Source of the DNA: Chrysaora quinquecirrha
Taxonomy: Eukaryota; Cnidaria; Scyphozoa; Semaeostomeae; Pelagiidae
DNA length: 64,000 nucleotides
Assembly (NCBI GenBank): GCA_014526335.1
Contig: JACTAT010000156.1
Coordinates: 218,840-282,839 of the forward strand
Direction of reading: 5' to 3'
In this document: positions 33,985 through 48,900 of the stretch, in pieces
Layout: the number at the start of each line of letters is the position of its first letter
Position numbering within the stretch: position 1 is the first letter of the stretch
Notes under the pieces: generated by a model
Databases searched by the model: none
Told to the model about the DNA's origin: nothing
Seen by the model: only the letters and a program-made list of their open reading frames with translations
Made by a program: the position numbers and the translations under genes

Positions 33985-36900
33985 CTGCAAAAAAACAAAC
34001 AGTAAGTAATAATAAGCAAAACATTATCGTTTAAATAGTATAGAACACAACTTCTCAACTCCTTGAGGTTGTTTTAATTAATCCCTAACCTGAACGTTCT
34101 CCACTCGTTTAAGCCAAGTATCCCTCTAAACTTTTGCATGATCCTACTAATTCATCCTTGAGCATTTTCGAAAATGGGAAATGACCTGGAGAATTTCCAC
34201 GTTAAAATCTGTTGCTTTTTCACTGCAGAGCAGAGAAAGCCCGTCATCAACCCGACCTATGATATAATTCGATTGAGCCGTTGGAAGCCTACTGTTGCTT
34301 CTATTGATGCGCTTACTTACAATGCCTGCCAGACGTCCTTGGAACACCCCCGTAGCTTACAAAAATCTCCTCTTCCCCTCCTTGCTGGGAAATACAGAAA
34401 GTCGACCCCCTCCCCCCAAACAATGTTGTTCAACCCAAGTACAGTTTGAGCCTTTATAAGATGCATTGCGCGTTCTCGTGGGATATTCCGGACCGTAGAA
34501 AATCAACATTGTTTGAGGGGGGAGGGGTTTTTCTGCTGCCACTTCAGTAAAAAATAGTTCGAGTGTTCGAAGATTTTTGGCAGGCATTGTAGGCCCTGGC
34601 CAAACCATTAAACATTTGCTTAACTCTGTTCAACCATTTTGCCACGTGACAAAACATTGCTCAAAAATCAAGAATAAGCTAAATTTGTTGCAAAATGTTT
34701 TTTATATAGTTAAACCTTACTCTTTGCTTAATTCAAGCGAAATTGTTGGAGTTGGACATACATTGTTTTGCGTCGGGGCCAAAGGGTCAAATTTTTGCCG
34801 AAAAATATATTTCGAATGTATTTTCCAGGCCTCCAGGGCTTTGTAACCAACGGTAACTTTCATACCCCTATTTAAATTCGGTTCCTCTACTATTTTAATA
34901 CTAGATCATCCCTATCTTACCTATTATTTTCTCGTTTTCAACCCCTCACTCTATTGAGGACCCTGGAGTATTCAGGATTTAAAAAGATTTTGCCTCGAGG
35001 CCAATCAAATTTCATTATTTCCATTCCCACAGTGGAAACGCAACTGGCCAGGCGTTCAATTGATAGAATGTAAACAATCAAAAACAGAGTGGTGATTTTA
35101 ACATCAGTAGCTGTTGAGATGAGGAGCCCAACTAGATGCAGGCTTGTCCATCAAACATTTGCTTCTTTTTATTATGGCAGCGAGTTAAACATGTGTAACT
35201 GAGGTAAAACATTTTCTTCAAACTTTTTAAATAACAAACTAGCCTTTCTGTCCGGTTAACGCCTCATGGCAACAAGAGATAGATGTTATTTGGCCTAGTC
35301 AAGTTTTCTTAAGTGACATATTTGTTTTCATTTCTATAAAGCAACTGAGAGAAAATCTGTGGAATCTGTCCATTTGCAAGTACTATATTGCAAAAAGTCT
35401 CTGTTATTAACGACCTGTCAATTCATGAGCAATTCAGATAATTGTGTAGCAAGTCTACAGAGTTAATTTCATGGAAGTTCACGGCCTTCAATTCAAAGGT
35501 TAAAGTAACGAGAAATTTGATATCTCAAAACTTAAATTATAAGAAAAACATATCAACCATCAAAATGGATCCAAGTTGTCAACCTCCGTTTTTCTAATAA
35601 GGAGCAATAAGTTTTTAATTTTCAGCAAGAAAAAGCGCAAGCTTCTGTTTCAGCGAAATTTACTATTAAATTCTAGCTGGAACCGATTTTTACTTTTAGA
35701 TATAAATACGGCCTGTTTTACCGATATCCTTCTAAGATAACTCCAATTCTCCATCTTTTACTGTATTGATGGGGGGCAAGAGAACGTTTTTCGAAACAAC
35801 ATAGGAAGTGAGGAGAAGGATAGATACATAGAAATCGCAAAACCAACAATTTTAGGTATTTCTGCTGTTCTAATATATTTTGTCCATTATTTTGGTTATA
35901 GCTAAAATGAGCACTAAGTCAGATTTTGATTAACGAGTTGCCAATCGAGCTTCAGACACACTTGTTTTCTTGCCGTTTTTGTACAAAAGACGTAAAAATA
36001 GGTTCCTTCCTTGGCGGCAGGTTCTTGTATAAAGAATATAATGTTACCCGAAAAAATGACATTTCATTAGAAATGGATTAGATATATATAATACATGATA
36101 AATCACAACCTCCTTCATCAGTTGTAAATGATGTGCTGCAACTGCAGAATAAACATTTAAGGTAACAGCTTTTGCGGAAATTTCACTGTGTATTCAGTGC
36201 CGTCAAATTGCTCAAAGTTAATTCATATGCTGCAGTCTTTTGATCCGGTCTGGCAATCAAACCATCGCTTTTCTTCTTTATTGAAACTTTATAATTTTGA
36301 ACTTTAAAATCGCCAGGAATAGATGTATTCCAAGTAAGTTTAGCACTAGTGTGGGTAATGTTGCTTGTCTGTATGCCGTTTGGTGCTTGAGGTTTCCCTA
36401 TAAGGAAATTGATTGTCTGCTTATTGCAATGGAAAGAGTAGGCAATCAGTCAAAAGTGCTATGGTTTAAAGCTTTGAACTTTTCCGTTTTACAGTTCAAA
36501 CTTCAAAGAGAATGTGTAGAAAATTAAAGCAAGGATCATTTAAAGAATAATTTGAAAAGAAAAGAAAGATCAATGTTTTATTATCTCGGCACGTGGCATA
36601 TTTTGAAACAATTTCACATGGGGGCGTTATTTCGCACCCCATATCATCTCAATGTAAACAGAGACATCGACTAATTCTACTCTTCAACTCAGAAGGATCA
36701 ATTCTATTGGTCATTCTGCTATATTCCAAAAGCTATTTGGTGTTCAAATTCAAAACATAATGCCATGTCAGTCTAGTTTCAAATTTCTTGTTGGCACATG
36801 TCGATCAGCATCTAGGTTTGTATATAGCTAAGTCGATTGTTTCGATCCGCATCGAACGTTGGACGATTATACGTAATTATATGTAAGGAGTGTCTGACCA

Positions 36901-39900
36901 AAAAAGCTTATAAGTGTGCTGGAGGATGTTTCCACTTTGATTTGTAATTCTCAATATTAGATACCTTGACTGCCTTCTATAGCTATTCAAGGAAAGAAGT
37001 CTAGAATAGACTTGTCTGAGAATGCACCTCATGAGAAAACAAGTAAAGATAGTCATGTCTGACGCTGTTAAAGCTGTTAGCCAGTTAACAGTTTCATAGA
37101 AGATTTCTCTGCAAAACCTCCAAAACGCAAGAAGGACCAAATACGAAAAGAAATGGATTAACTCTGTTCACATTGTCATTGGAACAGATTGCTGCTGCGA
37201 TCATCATGAATGGAAAGAAAATGGGCATTTTCTATGGGTGAACAAGAAAACTTACACTCATAAATCAAGTAAGTCAAAGTTATCCTGTTAGTTTAAGCAA
37301 CCCTTGAATATTTGCAAAGGTTGCTGTACTGCAAAATAATTTAACAGAAGTTTATGAGGGAAGACCCTATCATTTATCACTTATCACTTTATACTTCTCT
37401 CGAAAATTCTTCCTCGTTTATATTCGAAAAAGAAGTGTTATGTACGTTGAATAGCGATGATCAAAAAGTCAAGAAAACACGTTTTACGAAATAGCCGAAA
37501 AAATTGAAACGCAGAAGGAAAGCTGAGCAAGTGTGGTGACAATCTTTATCTAAGTCACTTGAAAATTTCTTCAGTCTAAGATTTTCCGATCTAAAGTTTT
37601 TTTAGGAAAGAAAAGTATTTGCATTGTACGGAAGCTATAAGAGGAATTAGAAAGTTAACGATAATAATGTTATCGCTGGAATTTTCATAGAACAGCAAGT
37701 ATAAATTTTATGGACTTCTACCTTCTTCCGTCTGAAAATCAACGACGCAACAAACTATATAAAATTCAGGAACTCACCGAAAAAATCGACTAAGGCGGAA
37801 TTGCTACCCAGATGCCAATCGAAATGCACCAGTCAGAAAATTGAAGCTGGATTGGAATGGTTTTTTAAATGCATATCAGCTTATGGGAAACAGGGGATAA
37901 CCAAAGTAATAAGTTGAAGATTCGAAGTGATAAAAGCAAATTTTTCTGTCTTCACAAAACCAAAAGATTTCTTTTGGTTTTTTATGTGGACCAATTCACG
38001 TGAAACAACGATCTTGCCCTTCTAGTTATCCGAAAGACATTCTCGCTATAATGTCCGTGGAAACTGGAACATTAAATAAGTACTGTCCTGTGGCATAATC
38101 ATGTTTAACGGTTTGTGCTGTTTTGAATAAAAATTTGTTCAATATCGCTTTTCAGCACATGTGCAGTTCTGCAGTTCATTTGAATAAAATTCAATTCAAT
38201 ACCATTGCGTTTTTGGAAATTTTGAAAATGAAACAACATGTTCAATCAAAATTGAACGGCCCTTTCAGAATAAAAAAATAGGCAGAAGGACTATGCACAT
38301 TTCTTCTCGATGATTCGCTTTTTTTATTAGGCATAAGTGTTTTTAATTCAAAGTATATGTTGCTCAGATATCCCGTGATGAATTACTTATTTCCGCCCCC
38401 AGGTTATTTTCCTCCATCGATATTCTTTCCCAGCCTTATTGACAGCTATTTGAGTCTTTTATTTAAGGTAAAAACATGCCTCAAGCACTTACCTATTAAA
38501 TCAACCACAGTAACATTAAAGCTCTTTGAATTTCCTAATGCTGGAATATCAGCATAAACTAACGAGCATTCTATAGTCTGTTGGCATTGTGCAAGACCTC
38601 GAACAGCATCTATAACTGAACATGATGAATATGAATTTGCGATCGAAGGTCCTTTTGCAGTTATTTCTATTTGTCTTCGCATCTCACCATTTATATCTAA
38701 GCTACTTTGCAAAATGTAACCTATTTTGTAGACATCAGAATTCACCAATGCTGTACCAGATGTCTTAAATGAAATGATCCCACCTTCTTGCCCACGGCCA
38801 GAACATGTAACAGCTGAGCTATTGCCTCGTTTTATCGTAACCGATGATGATGAGAGTGAGAGAGACACCTTTTTCACTGGAAAACGATACATAATTTCAT
38901 AGATAGAATTAAACGCCAGACAGGATAGCAAAACGACATTTGGTTGGAATAGTCAAGATCACCAAAAGGGTTTCCTGTGCATACTTCGGATTATGCAAAG
39001 TACTGTCCGAGGAAGGCTGTCAAATTTTGATCATGGTAGTAAGGGGTGTCGAGTTTCCGAATTTATGTACATATAAGGAACGGTACTGACTTTCGGCATG
39101 TTGGAACAGGAATAATTGTTTTCGTTATCATCGATATTATCCAGATTGTGAAACTTTTGCCATAATTTTTCTCTTTAATTATTGTTTTATAGTATGGTTT
39201 ATTTTTTTTGATTTGGGAATTGGGATCTCATGAAATTGTGAGAAACTTCACGTTTTTTTAAATCGACTAAAAATCTAAAAAACATGTTGTAGTCTAAGGC
39301 TATTAGTTCTAAGTTTTTTAAATATATATTTTACATTTATTCTTACAGCCTTCTTCGAAAGGTGGGTTTTCGCAATTCTAGCAATATCTTTGTCTTGTCT
39401 TCCTATTCATTAACAAAAACGACCATTATGTGGAATCCATGACAGTCTTTCTAAGAAAGCACAATTTATTTTAATACAAAACATTCTCATTTCACGGAAT
39501 CCCTCGTCACCTTTTATATTAACTGAACAACACTGAGAATTAAAGGAAGTGAGAGCTTGTTGTATATCAATACCTGTATTGCAACCAAGTACTTCCCATC
39601 TCAGTCCAACATTAAAACCTCCATCCAATTGAAAATTAATGTTGATCCTTATACATTTTGCAACAATGGCTATTGGAAAATTTACTTGATGTGATCCATA
39701 GCGATCAGTTGGAGTGACAAAAAACTGTTAAAAAATGCATTTTGGCAGATTCAAATTGCGAAAATTATAGTAAATAAAGCGAAATATGTGTAGAATAGAC
39801 CTTGTTTCTTTAAGAAAGAGACTTTGTTTCAGGTATTTTGTCCAACATTGAAGACGAAAACAAATTGCCCCTACTTTGCATATAGCACAAAGGATGTAAT

Positions 39901-42900
39901 AAATGGGTTTTCTGTGATCACTACCTATGCAAAATGTTTTGACACGCACCAAAACCTGAAGATTCCTTCCCAGCCATCTCACATGCGATAATGACGTGTT
40001 ACATTTTCCGCTAGCGTTACTTTGCTTTATTTTACTTCACTTTTCGCTCTATACTTTTCTTTACTTTATTTTACTTAAATTTTCTTTGAAAAATTTTATG
40101 AGTCGTAATTTCAGCTGGGTTGCAATTCTTGGTAATTTTTTTAGTGCAGATAAGCGAAAATTAATTACTGATGAAACCACATTTATCACTTTCTATGATT
40201 TGAAAGGCATCTGTTTCACCGCAGCAAAGTTCATAAATGTGGTTTGAATGAAGTAACAGACGTTGAACTGAAATTTTATGAGTCGAGTAGCGCTGAAACG
40301 ACAATGAAGGTAACAAGTCTAGGTCTAGCACAGAACTCTACATAATAGAAATAATTTATAGTTCAACTTACCCACAATGCTCCACGATATTTGTAATTAT
40401 ATAGAATACCAGAAGAGGTATAACTATATTGCACAGCAAATGTTGTTGCATCTGTTAAATTATCTTGATCACCATGTCCTTGAATGATGAAAGCTGAGAT
40501 TGTATTAGCTGAAGTAAGGCATAACTGAATCCATGGTTTACTATTTGAAGATTCTTTAGGGCTACAAGATCCAACTTGACAAGCTGCCCATGTTGTATAT
40601 GAATTGAAACGACCTTTGTATGCTTCATTGCCATTATTAAAAGTTGAAAAAGTAAGGAGAGAATTTGCTATCTTTGCTGATGACTCAATGTCAATGCGTT
40701 TGAAGCAACCTTAACAAAAAATGCTAAAATGATAAGGAGCAGTATAATGTGGAAGAGAGAAATTTACGTGTGTTAGGTTTTGTAGGCCTACGTCAGATAT
40801 ATAAATATGTCTTAGAACCAGCTGACTGTCAAAAACACTGTGTGCATTATGTCAGTCTAATTATCATCGATAAGGTAAAGCAGGAAAACTGTAAATCAAT
40901 TTTTGGTTAATGAAATGCAGCAATAAATGCATCTTAGGCCCTGAACAAACGATCAAAAACTGTTTGTCAACCATTTGATATTTGCTTACAGGCAATGTTT
41001 CGCTTTTTGGCAAGGTAAGAAAACATGTTTTGACTAGCAAATTTCCTCAACAATGTAAAACAGTTTTTTCTTGTTGTTAGTCTGCCTGCAGACTCAACTC
41101 TTTCTCAACTCAACTCTTTTCTCATCTCAGAAAGAGTCTGCACGCGGGCTACTCGTTGTGAGCAAAATTGCTTGAACAGCAATTTTCAATGATGTGCCTG
41201 CCGAAGATCAAACTTTTCTTTCGACAGGAATATTACAGATATTTAAGAATGATGCTGTCTTGGTGTAAAAGAAGAAAATTCGCGTACATCATGCAAAAAT
41301 TGCAAGATCTCTCTAGATTATGCTCAACTTACCTTTGTTCTGCAAACAACAGCGAAAACACTCAGAAAGGCTATATTAGTCAGAAAGGACATAACCAATG
41401 TCTTAGTGCTTGATAATTAACAGGCCATAAACATCAAAATTCATACAATACCTGACCATGGACATCCAAAGACATTAAGTCTTAAGCAGGCCTCTGTTTG
41501 TGACGTTATTGGAATAATTTTGAGATATCTTATCGTGATTTCAGCTGGAAACCAGTTGTAGACAACCAAATATCTTGAGCTACATCCGAGAAATTCCTTT
41601 ATGAAAAAGCAGCCACTTATTGTCACTTCTAAGTCTACCCTTAGATAACACAATAAAATTTTATCAAATAGATGGGACCCATCACTTTTTACATTTTGAC
41701 TTAATTAGCGAAAGAATGGTTTATACCAATTAAAGGCAGCCTCGTATTCTTAGGGCTCACTTTCTACCACTTGTTCGCCTTTAACAAAAGAATACAATTA
41801 TATTTCGTTGTGTTTTTAATTGAGAGAAGTGGCATTTGCAGGGAGTCTCTTTTTCATGTCATCATCATGCAGTTTTCATAACTTTGATCTCTTTCTCTAC
41901 TGTTAGAGTTGTTCTCGTTTGTTGTTTTAAGCTATTAAGGTTTACAAATGAAATGTTTTTAAATATCGAATAATAAAAGTCATTTAAATAGTAAACACCT
42001 CTCGATTAAGCACCCTTTTCAACGGGCGCTAAATCACGCATTAACGGGAATTAAACATTATGCTCACAGCGTGCTTACCTTTACGCCACTTCCATTAGAG
42101 AAAGTTGTCAAAGAAGACAATGTTGAACCATATTGAACTTGGAATGTTTTTACCCATTTATCTTCGGATGGATTTCCTTGAATAGCAATACCATTAATTT
42201 GTTTATCCTCACCCAGATCATACATGAAGAAATTATCTGTCGTATTGCTTCCAGCGCACCATGCTTCTTGAGAATTTATTTTGGCTTTTGTGGAAGGCAC
42301 TGTACCCCCTGAAACACTGATCATTGGTTCGTATGCAGAAGATTCACCAGCGACCATTCCAAAACTTGCTGAGCATACTATTATAAAAAACGCAAAGACA
42401 AACAATATAAGGAGATGGAGGCTCGGCTAACTAACCAATAATAACGGTTTAAAATTAACTATTTTGTTACATTGAAGAGCTAACGTTCCCTTCTCTCACT
42501 GGGTGAATACCGCTACAATGGCACATCTTTATAGACGGACAGGTGAGGAAGAAGTAATATTAAAACAAAGTAAATCAGTTTTTCAGCGATGACTCGGATA
42601 CACAAATAGCATTTGGGAAATCCGGTTTAAAATCAAATTGCTGGAATCCCGCAAATGTTGTTTTTGCTTAAGCGTGAACATTAATTCCATCTGAAACTTC
42701 TCATATTACCTTGTTCACAAAACTTATTTTTTTAAAAATTATGCATTTGTTTCCTAGTCGTGAAAGCTTCTTCCAGCCAATGTGTCTTCAATTTGATTAA
42801 TTTGAATAATTCATTATCAGTAAACAGGAACTGTCCGTCTCGAGAAACTTTCCACACCGCATAAACATTAAAAAGTAAAAAGTTAATGCATATTTCAAAC

Positions 42901-45900
42901 ATTTTCATCAGTCCCAATTTCTTATCCTCCCAAAGATAACCTAGAACAACATAATCAAAATCATATGGCAGGAAGGCTATGTCCATACCGTGTCAATTAC
43001 CTTCAAACCACTTGCACATAGTCAGAACTTTTTCTATTTATGTACAAAGTCGACCTTGTCAATGTCAAACCTTTCCAGCGCATCTATTCACGACTCACAG
43101 AATCCAGTACATAAAGATTAGTTTCATATAGACGTTGAAAAAGTCTGGGATTAACAATAATATCCAATCTTATCGGCCATGGACAGAGGGGTTTATTGTA
43201 CAAAAGCTAAGCTGCGACTTTATGGAAACTATTAACTAGACACGGATTTCTTTGCAAATTTGAAACCTTGCTTTTAATAAGGATAACTGAATTACGGAAA
43301 AAAGAAATTTTAGAAAGTAAGGCCCTCGGCAAATAAATTGAACATTTCATTGAACATGCCACTGAACATTTTATGCATGTTAAGTGTCGATTGCTCAAAC
43401 GAACTGAACCTTTCAATGAGCATTTGCTGAAAATATTCAGCCTCTTATTCATGCAGTCATTTTGGCATATTCGCATGTGTATATCGGAAAAATGTTCAGT
43501 TTTTGTTCAGTTGCGAAATGAATTGAACATACCATAGAACAAATTTTATTTACCAAACATTTTGTAATCCGATCAAACATTCATTGAACAATGTTCAGCG
43601 ACCGCATAAGGCAGCCAAATGAACTGTACTTTTCACTGAACGTTCAACTCCTTTTTCTAGGTTCTTATACAAAATAAATTTGCCATACCTTGTGGGCGTC
43701 CATATATTTCTACTCTCATTGTATAATCACTATGCGGTGGTTTTGTATACTCCAAGAACTGTATATATCTTGCTGATATTGGACTATCCTTTAACAGATT
43801 AAATTTCACGCCCATGTTGTTTGTGTTTCCAGGAACACCTTAGAAGGATACGTTACTTTAGAACTTCACAAAGTTTCTAAGCAATTACAAGTGGGATTAC
43901 AAATTGCTTTTACGTGATGCAACTATTCCAAAAAGCACTATTAGGCCTATTTAATAATTCGCTAAACTCAAACGAGAAAACTATATTAATCTATAGCTTA
44001 ATTCAACATTAACTACAACTACGAACGGTAAGTAAGGTTAGAATAGTTAATATGTATGTGAAATGAAATGCCCACTAAAGAATGTAAGCTTGGATAAATT
44101 TTTAAAAGACAACTTACAAACAATGCTTCGAATGCCTTACCTTTACGGCAGAAGATCCCTCGTTCTTAACAGTGACGTTATTAGTACCAGAGCCTTCTAG
44201 AATAAACTCTAATTTATAATCAGGGAAGAAATTCGCTCCGTAAATTGGATCCCCTTGTGTTGCTATTCCATTAACAAGCATGATACGGCCAAGATCAACT
44301 TTGAACCAAAACTGACCAGGATTGGTGCTGCTGCTGCCCCATGGTCTGTCATTGTGTAACCTGCCATCTTTAGGGTAATATCTCCCAGAAGCCCATTCAG
44401 TAGAAGCGTAGGCATGAAATCTACTGTCATCTAATACTCTGTTCTCTGCTCCTACTTCTGCTATGAAGTCTGAAAAAGAGTTAGATTTCATTTCGTTTCA
44501 TTGGATTGAATAAAATGAAATTTCAAAACAAATTTAGTCTAGCACCCCATTTCCACTACATAGATTTAGGATGAGAGAGCAATTTTTTGAACTTGTTTGT
44601 TGAAGATCAAATAAGGGTGCATTCTTTTGCGTCTGCGTCTTCCTTCTTCGACCTTCTTCTGCGTCTTCCTTACGTCGGAGATTCGTCCAGTGGAAACTTG
44701 CCTTAATATTGACGCTCAGCAGCTTCAAAGTTTGAAATGTGATTTTAGCCAAAGGCTTTCTATTTATACATCCTGGCTCAAAAGGCCTATTTATCCACAT
44801 GTTTCCTTCACCCTTTTCAACTTATAATTATTCCTTAGCCTTATCCTATAATCATCCAGCCACCACAAAGTACTTGGCCTGCAAACAAGATGGGTCTTCC
44901 CTAATGTGAGGAAGTGAGTTTAGGAGGTCTCGAACGAGACTTGAATGGCTGATAGAAAAACGTGGTTTTACGAGAGTAAGTCAGTAAGATAGTTTTTAGC
45001 ATGGAACTGATTTTTGTTGTCGATTTAAAGTAAGAAGTTTATGGTTACGAAAGATAGAAAATTGGAGTTTCTTGTGTATTTCTGTTATTTTATTTTACGT
45101 CTTTACACTAACAAGGGACGGGGCAAAGTTACGTTAAAGGGGAACGCTTTTCAAGACTGATGTTTGAAATAGCTACATGAAACTACAGGAAATATTGATT
45201 GTTATTTTTTATTCCATTGCAAGAGAAAGAAAAGTTACGGAACAACCAGACGATAGATACTGCAGAGCTTACGGCCAGGTAGCTTTGTTTTAGAGCATAG
45301 TTGTTGGTGTAGTAGCTAAAGCCCCTGGTTAAGGATCATACACTAATTCTTTCTGGGTACGATCTTTTGGATCCGTATCTTGTTCTTTCGTGTGAGCGGT
45401 GTCTTATTAGGGATCGTAATTTGTGTATTTAATTGTGATTGAATAAAAGAACGAATAAAAAACTGGTTGAATATGTCTCGGTAAGAATGAGTGAATAATT
45501 CAACAATGGACTGACAATGTAGGCAAGTGAATTAAAAATAATAATGTTACCGGAATTGCATCCAATGATCTCGATTCTCATGCATTTATCTCCATGATAA
45601 GTTTTTGGCTTTACTCTAACAAATTTTGCTCTTAATCTGTTTTTAAACCAATTAACAACAGTTGCATTTTGATTGTTATTGCCATTGAAGAGCTATGGAA
45701 GAATAATGACAAAAATAATTAAATTACAATGAAATAAATGTTACAAACAAACGCAATTTAATACACATTAATATTTGCCAAGCAAACTTGTATAAATTAG
45801 GCGACAAGAGAAAATCTGGGGCGACTGCGACTTTGCTGTGCTGGATCATTAAACTGTTACTTGCGTCAAATAATAAAAATACCACAGTATTAAAGAATAA

Positions 45901-48900
45901 TTTAGGTATCAAAGTAATTATAGTTTTTGTTCATGAAAACTATAACAATATCGATGGTTGGAAGAGATAAATTAATTTTTAAAAATCTAGTTGCTGACAT
46001 GCTTTAATAAAGCGAAAGCAACTTGTCTTGTGCTTTAAAAACTGACCCAGATGAAATAATGCCATGCCACTATGGCAGAGAATATAAAAGGACTAGAAGA
46101 ACAGGAAGGCAAAAGCAAGCAATAGTAGAGAGGGGGTGGCAATGTGAACAACGCAGCTATTTGAAACTTCTTAAACTCATGATTCATGATCAGTTCTAAG
46201 TGATAAGAACCGGTCGCATGGCAAAACCCTAGTCTCAAAATTAAGGCATAATTTAGAATGTTCCCAAATTATATCCGCCACTCTTATCAATAAGATCAAC
46301 TACTTTGGAAATGGCCGCAAACAAGCACGAGAAAACGAGTAACACGCTCACTCTAGTGCATGAATGGAGTGTGACCTGTTTGTTAAGAATTTGGCAAATA
46401 AGCTTGCGACAAAACAAAACGAACAGTATTCTGTTGTCATGTCATGGTTAAGGACACGGCTGTCATTTGAAATCATGAAGTCAGCTCTCTTATGTGTTCG
46501 GGGATCAAGGGCACCATTCCGAACAAATAGTGACATTGACAGCTTTTGGTTAAGCATTATTGAAGCAGACTTGTAGTGACTTAGGATTTTCAGGGATTAC
46601 GAGGTATTTTGGGGATTTTATTAATTTTTTATTATCTCCTTTTTATTCTTATCCTTTTAATTAAAAATTTAATAGACTTTACTTTATCATAATTTTTAGT
46701 GTGAATTAAATTTAAATTTATTTTTTATATTAGCAGTTATTTTAATTTTCTAATTATATACTTGTATTTGGTATTATTTTATTAAAAGAATAGGGATCAG
46801 TGGTAAAATATTATACATCTGATAATGCTCTAGTGCATGATAAAATATGATAACAAGCCTATATAAATTATTAGACCCATTAAAATCGCATTTGAAATGT
46901 GGGTGTACAGGCGAATAAGAGTGTCATGGACAGACGAAGGATCGATCCATGGGTGTTTGATAAGCTACGAATTAAAATGACACTTCGGAAGGACATCGCT
47001 CTAAGAAAGATGCAATACTTTGGTCACACTTCAAGAAGAGCTGGATTGGAAAAGACCTTTATAACAGGAGCATCAGAAGATAGAAAGAGAAGAGGCAGAC
47101 ATTAGAAATTACAGATATTAGAGCTGAGCAAAGACTCACGAAAGGCGCACACAGCAGTGCAACTAGGGCCACCTGGCTGAACAACAAGAAGAAATCGCAC
47201 TGAATTATACTTAAAATCAACATAAACGTTTGGTCGACATTTGATTTCAGCTACCTTTGAGACGCCTTTTTCTGTATATGTTGTAATAGATGACACAGTC
47301 AATCCGTAATCCATGTAGAAATCATTCACCCATGATTGTGTAGTTGGACTTCCTTGAACGGCAATACCGGTTATTGTAACAATTGCACCAAAATTAAGTT
47401 GAATATATTCACTGGCCGCATTTGTGTTTGCACACCAACATGACGGGCCTGATAATCTTCCTTCTATAGCTTCATAGCCAGGTTTTGATGACGATGCACT
47501 CAATAAGACAAAAGGTGGTAGCGAAGCACCGTATTCGATTCCAAGGCCTTGATTGCAAACTAGAATCAAAACATTATAATACAGGTGTGTTTGCTTATTT
47601 ATATTTCCTGAATGAATTTGATGCAAGAGGCACGGGATAAGACTAAAGTTGGTGTAACTTTTCGAGCTCAGATACGATAGAGAAAGCTACGTGCAAGGGA
47701 GACGGGACAAACCAGACCAAAACCAACATTCAAATGTCAATAGATTACAGCCTCGTCGGTTGTTAATTTTATCGAGGCTTTTGGAACTTGCTAAGTTAGA
47801 GGTTGAAATCATTTCCCATGTAGTGGAAATTTTGCTTAACGAACTAAATATTCAATCAGCGGAAAACGTCATCAATCTTCATGAACTTCATTTAATCAGT
47901 TCATTATCTGGTACTAAATGCATCTTTAAAGTGTATTTTTGTAACATTGTTGACCCATGTTATCTTTAACTGGGTGCACTAGTTATAGTTGTTTCAGCAC
48001 TAGTTATTTTATTTGGCTATAAAAATGGAATTCATATCTAATACAAAACTCACCATATGAACATCCATAAAGTTCAAATCTTACACAGGTTAAGCCAAGA
48101 GGAGCGCGTTGAGTAGCCTGAAACTCAACATATCTTGCAGCAAACGGCTTGCTTTCAAATGATCTTTTTATCAGTTGGTTCTGACCAGTAGCTCCGATGT
48201 ATTCCTAGAAATCAAATATTTAAATTAATTCGTTCAAATTTATTTTTTCAAATTAAATAGAACTGGTCGAAGACAACCATCATTTTTAAAAAAATCCCAA
48301 ATAAAAGATACGACAGCTGGACAGCGAAGAGTCGAGAACACTATAAGGAGTCCCCGTGTACACTATGCCGGTATGAAATGAATACAATGAGCAAGGTCAT
48401 CGGTGTTTGTCTAAAATCTATTGTTTCATGTCAACGAGAACAAAGAGTAACTGTTTTTTCTCTCATTCATTCAGCAAAGCGGCATCAAACTGTACCGTGT
48501 TCAACCGTTAACACATTTCGTACCATATCAGTTCACTGCATTCTTTCCTTATAGTGTTGATGTTCTTTCCTTATAGTGTTGATGTTGATGTGTCTTAAGA
48601 TATGGCCTAAGGCCTGCCCAAACGATTATTGTTGTCGAGTTATTTAATTTGAAATTTAATCTCTAGATTCTTAAATATATAATGAAAAGAAACTAATCGT
48701 ATTCGTATGTTTATAATAATATGAAATTGTTACATACACTACGACAAAAAACAAACGATCAAACATTGTTTGTCAAAATTTGAAATTTGTTTGTCAAACT
48801 ATGCTTGACCGTTTGGGAAGGTCCAATTGAGAATCACACTCTGAAGATTACACTCTGAAGAAGCACACTCTGAAGAAGAAGCCCTGCTTGGCAGGGCGAA

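Noticed and set aside
42064..42405. Separate secreted protein starting with a signal peptide (MFVFAFFIIVCSASFG)
   Set aside because: The hydrophobic leader is intron sequence before a splice acceptor at 42378. The Cys-x(n)-GM start and the phases place this exon inside the five-discoidin gene.
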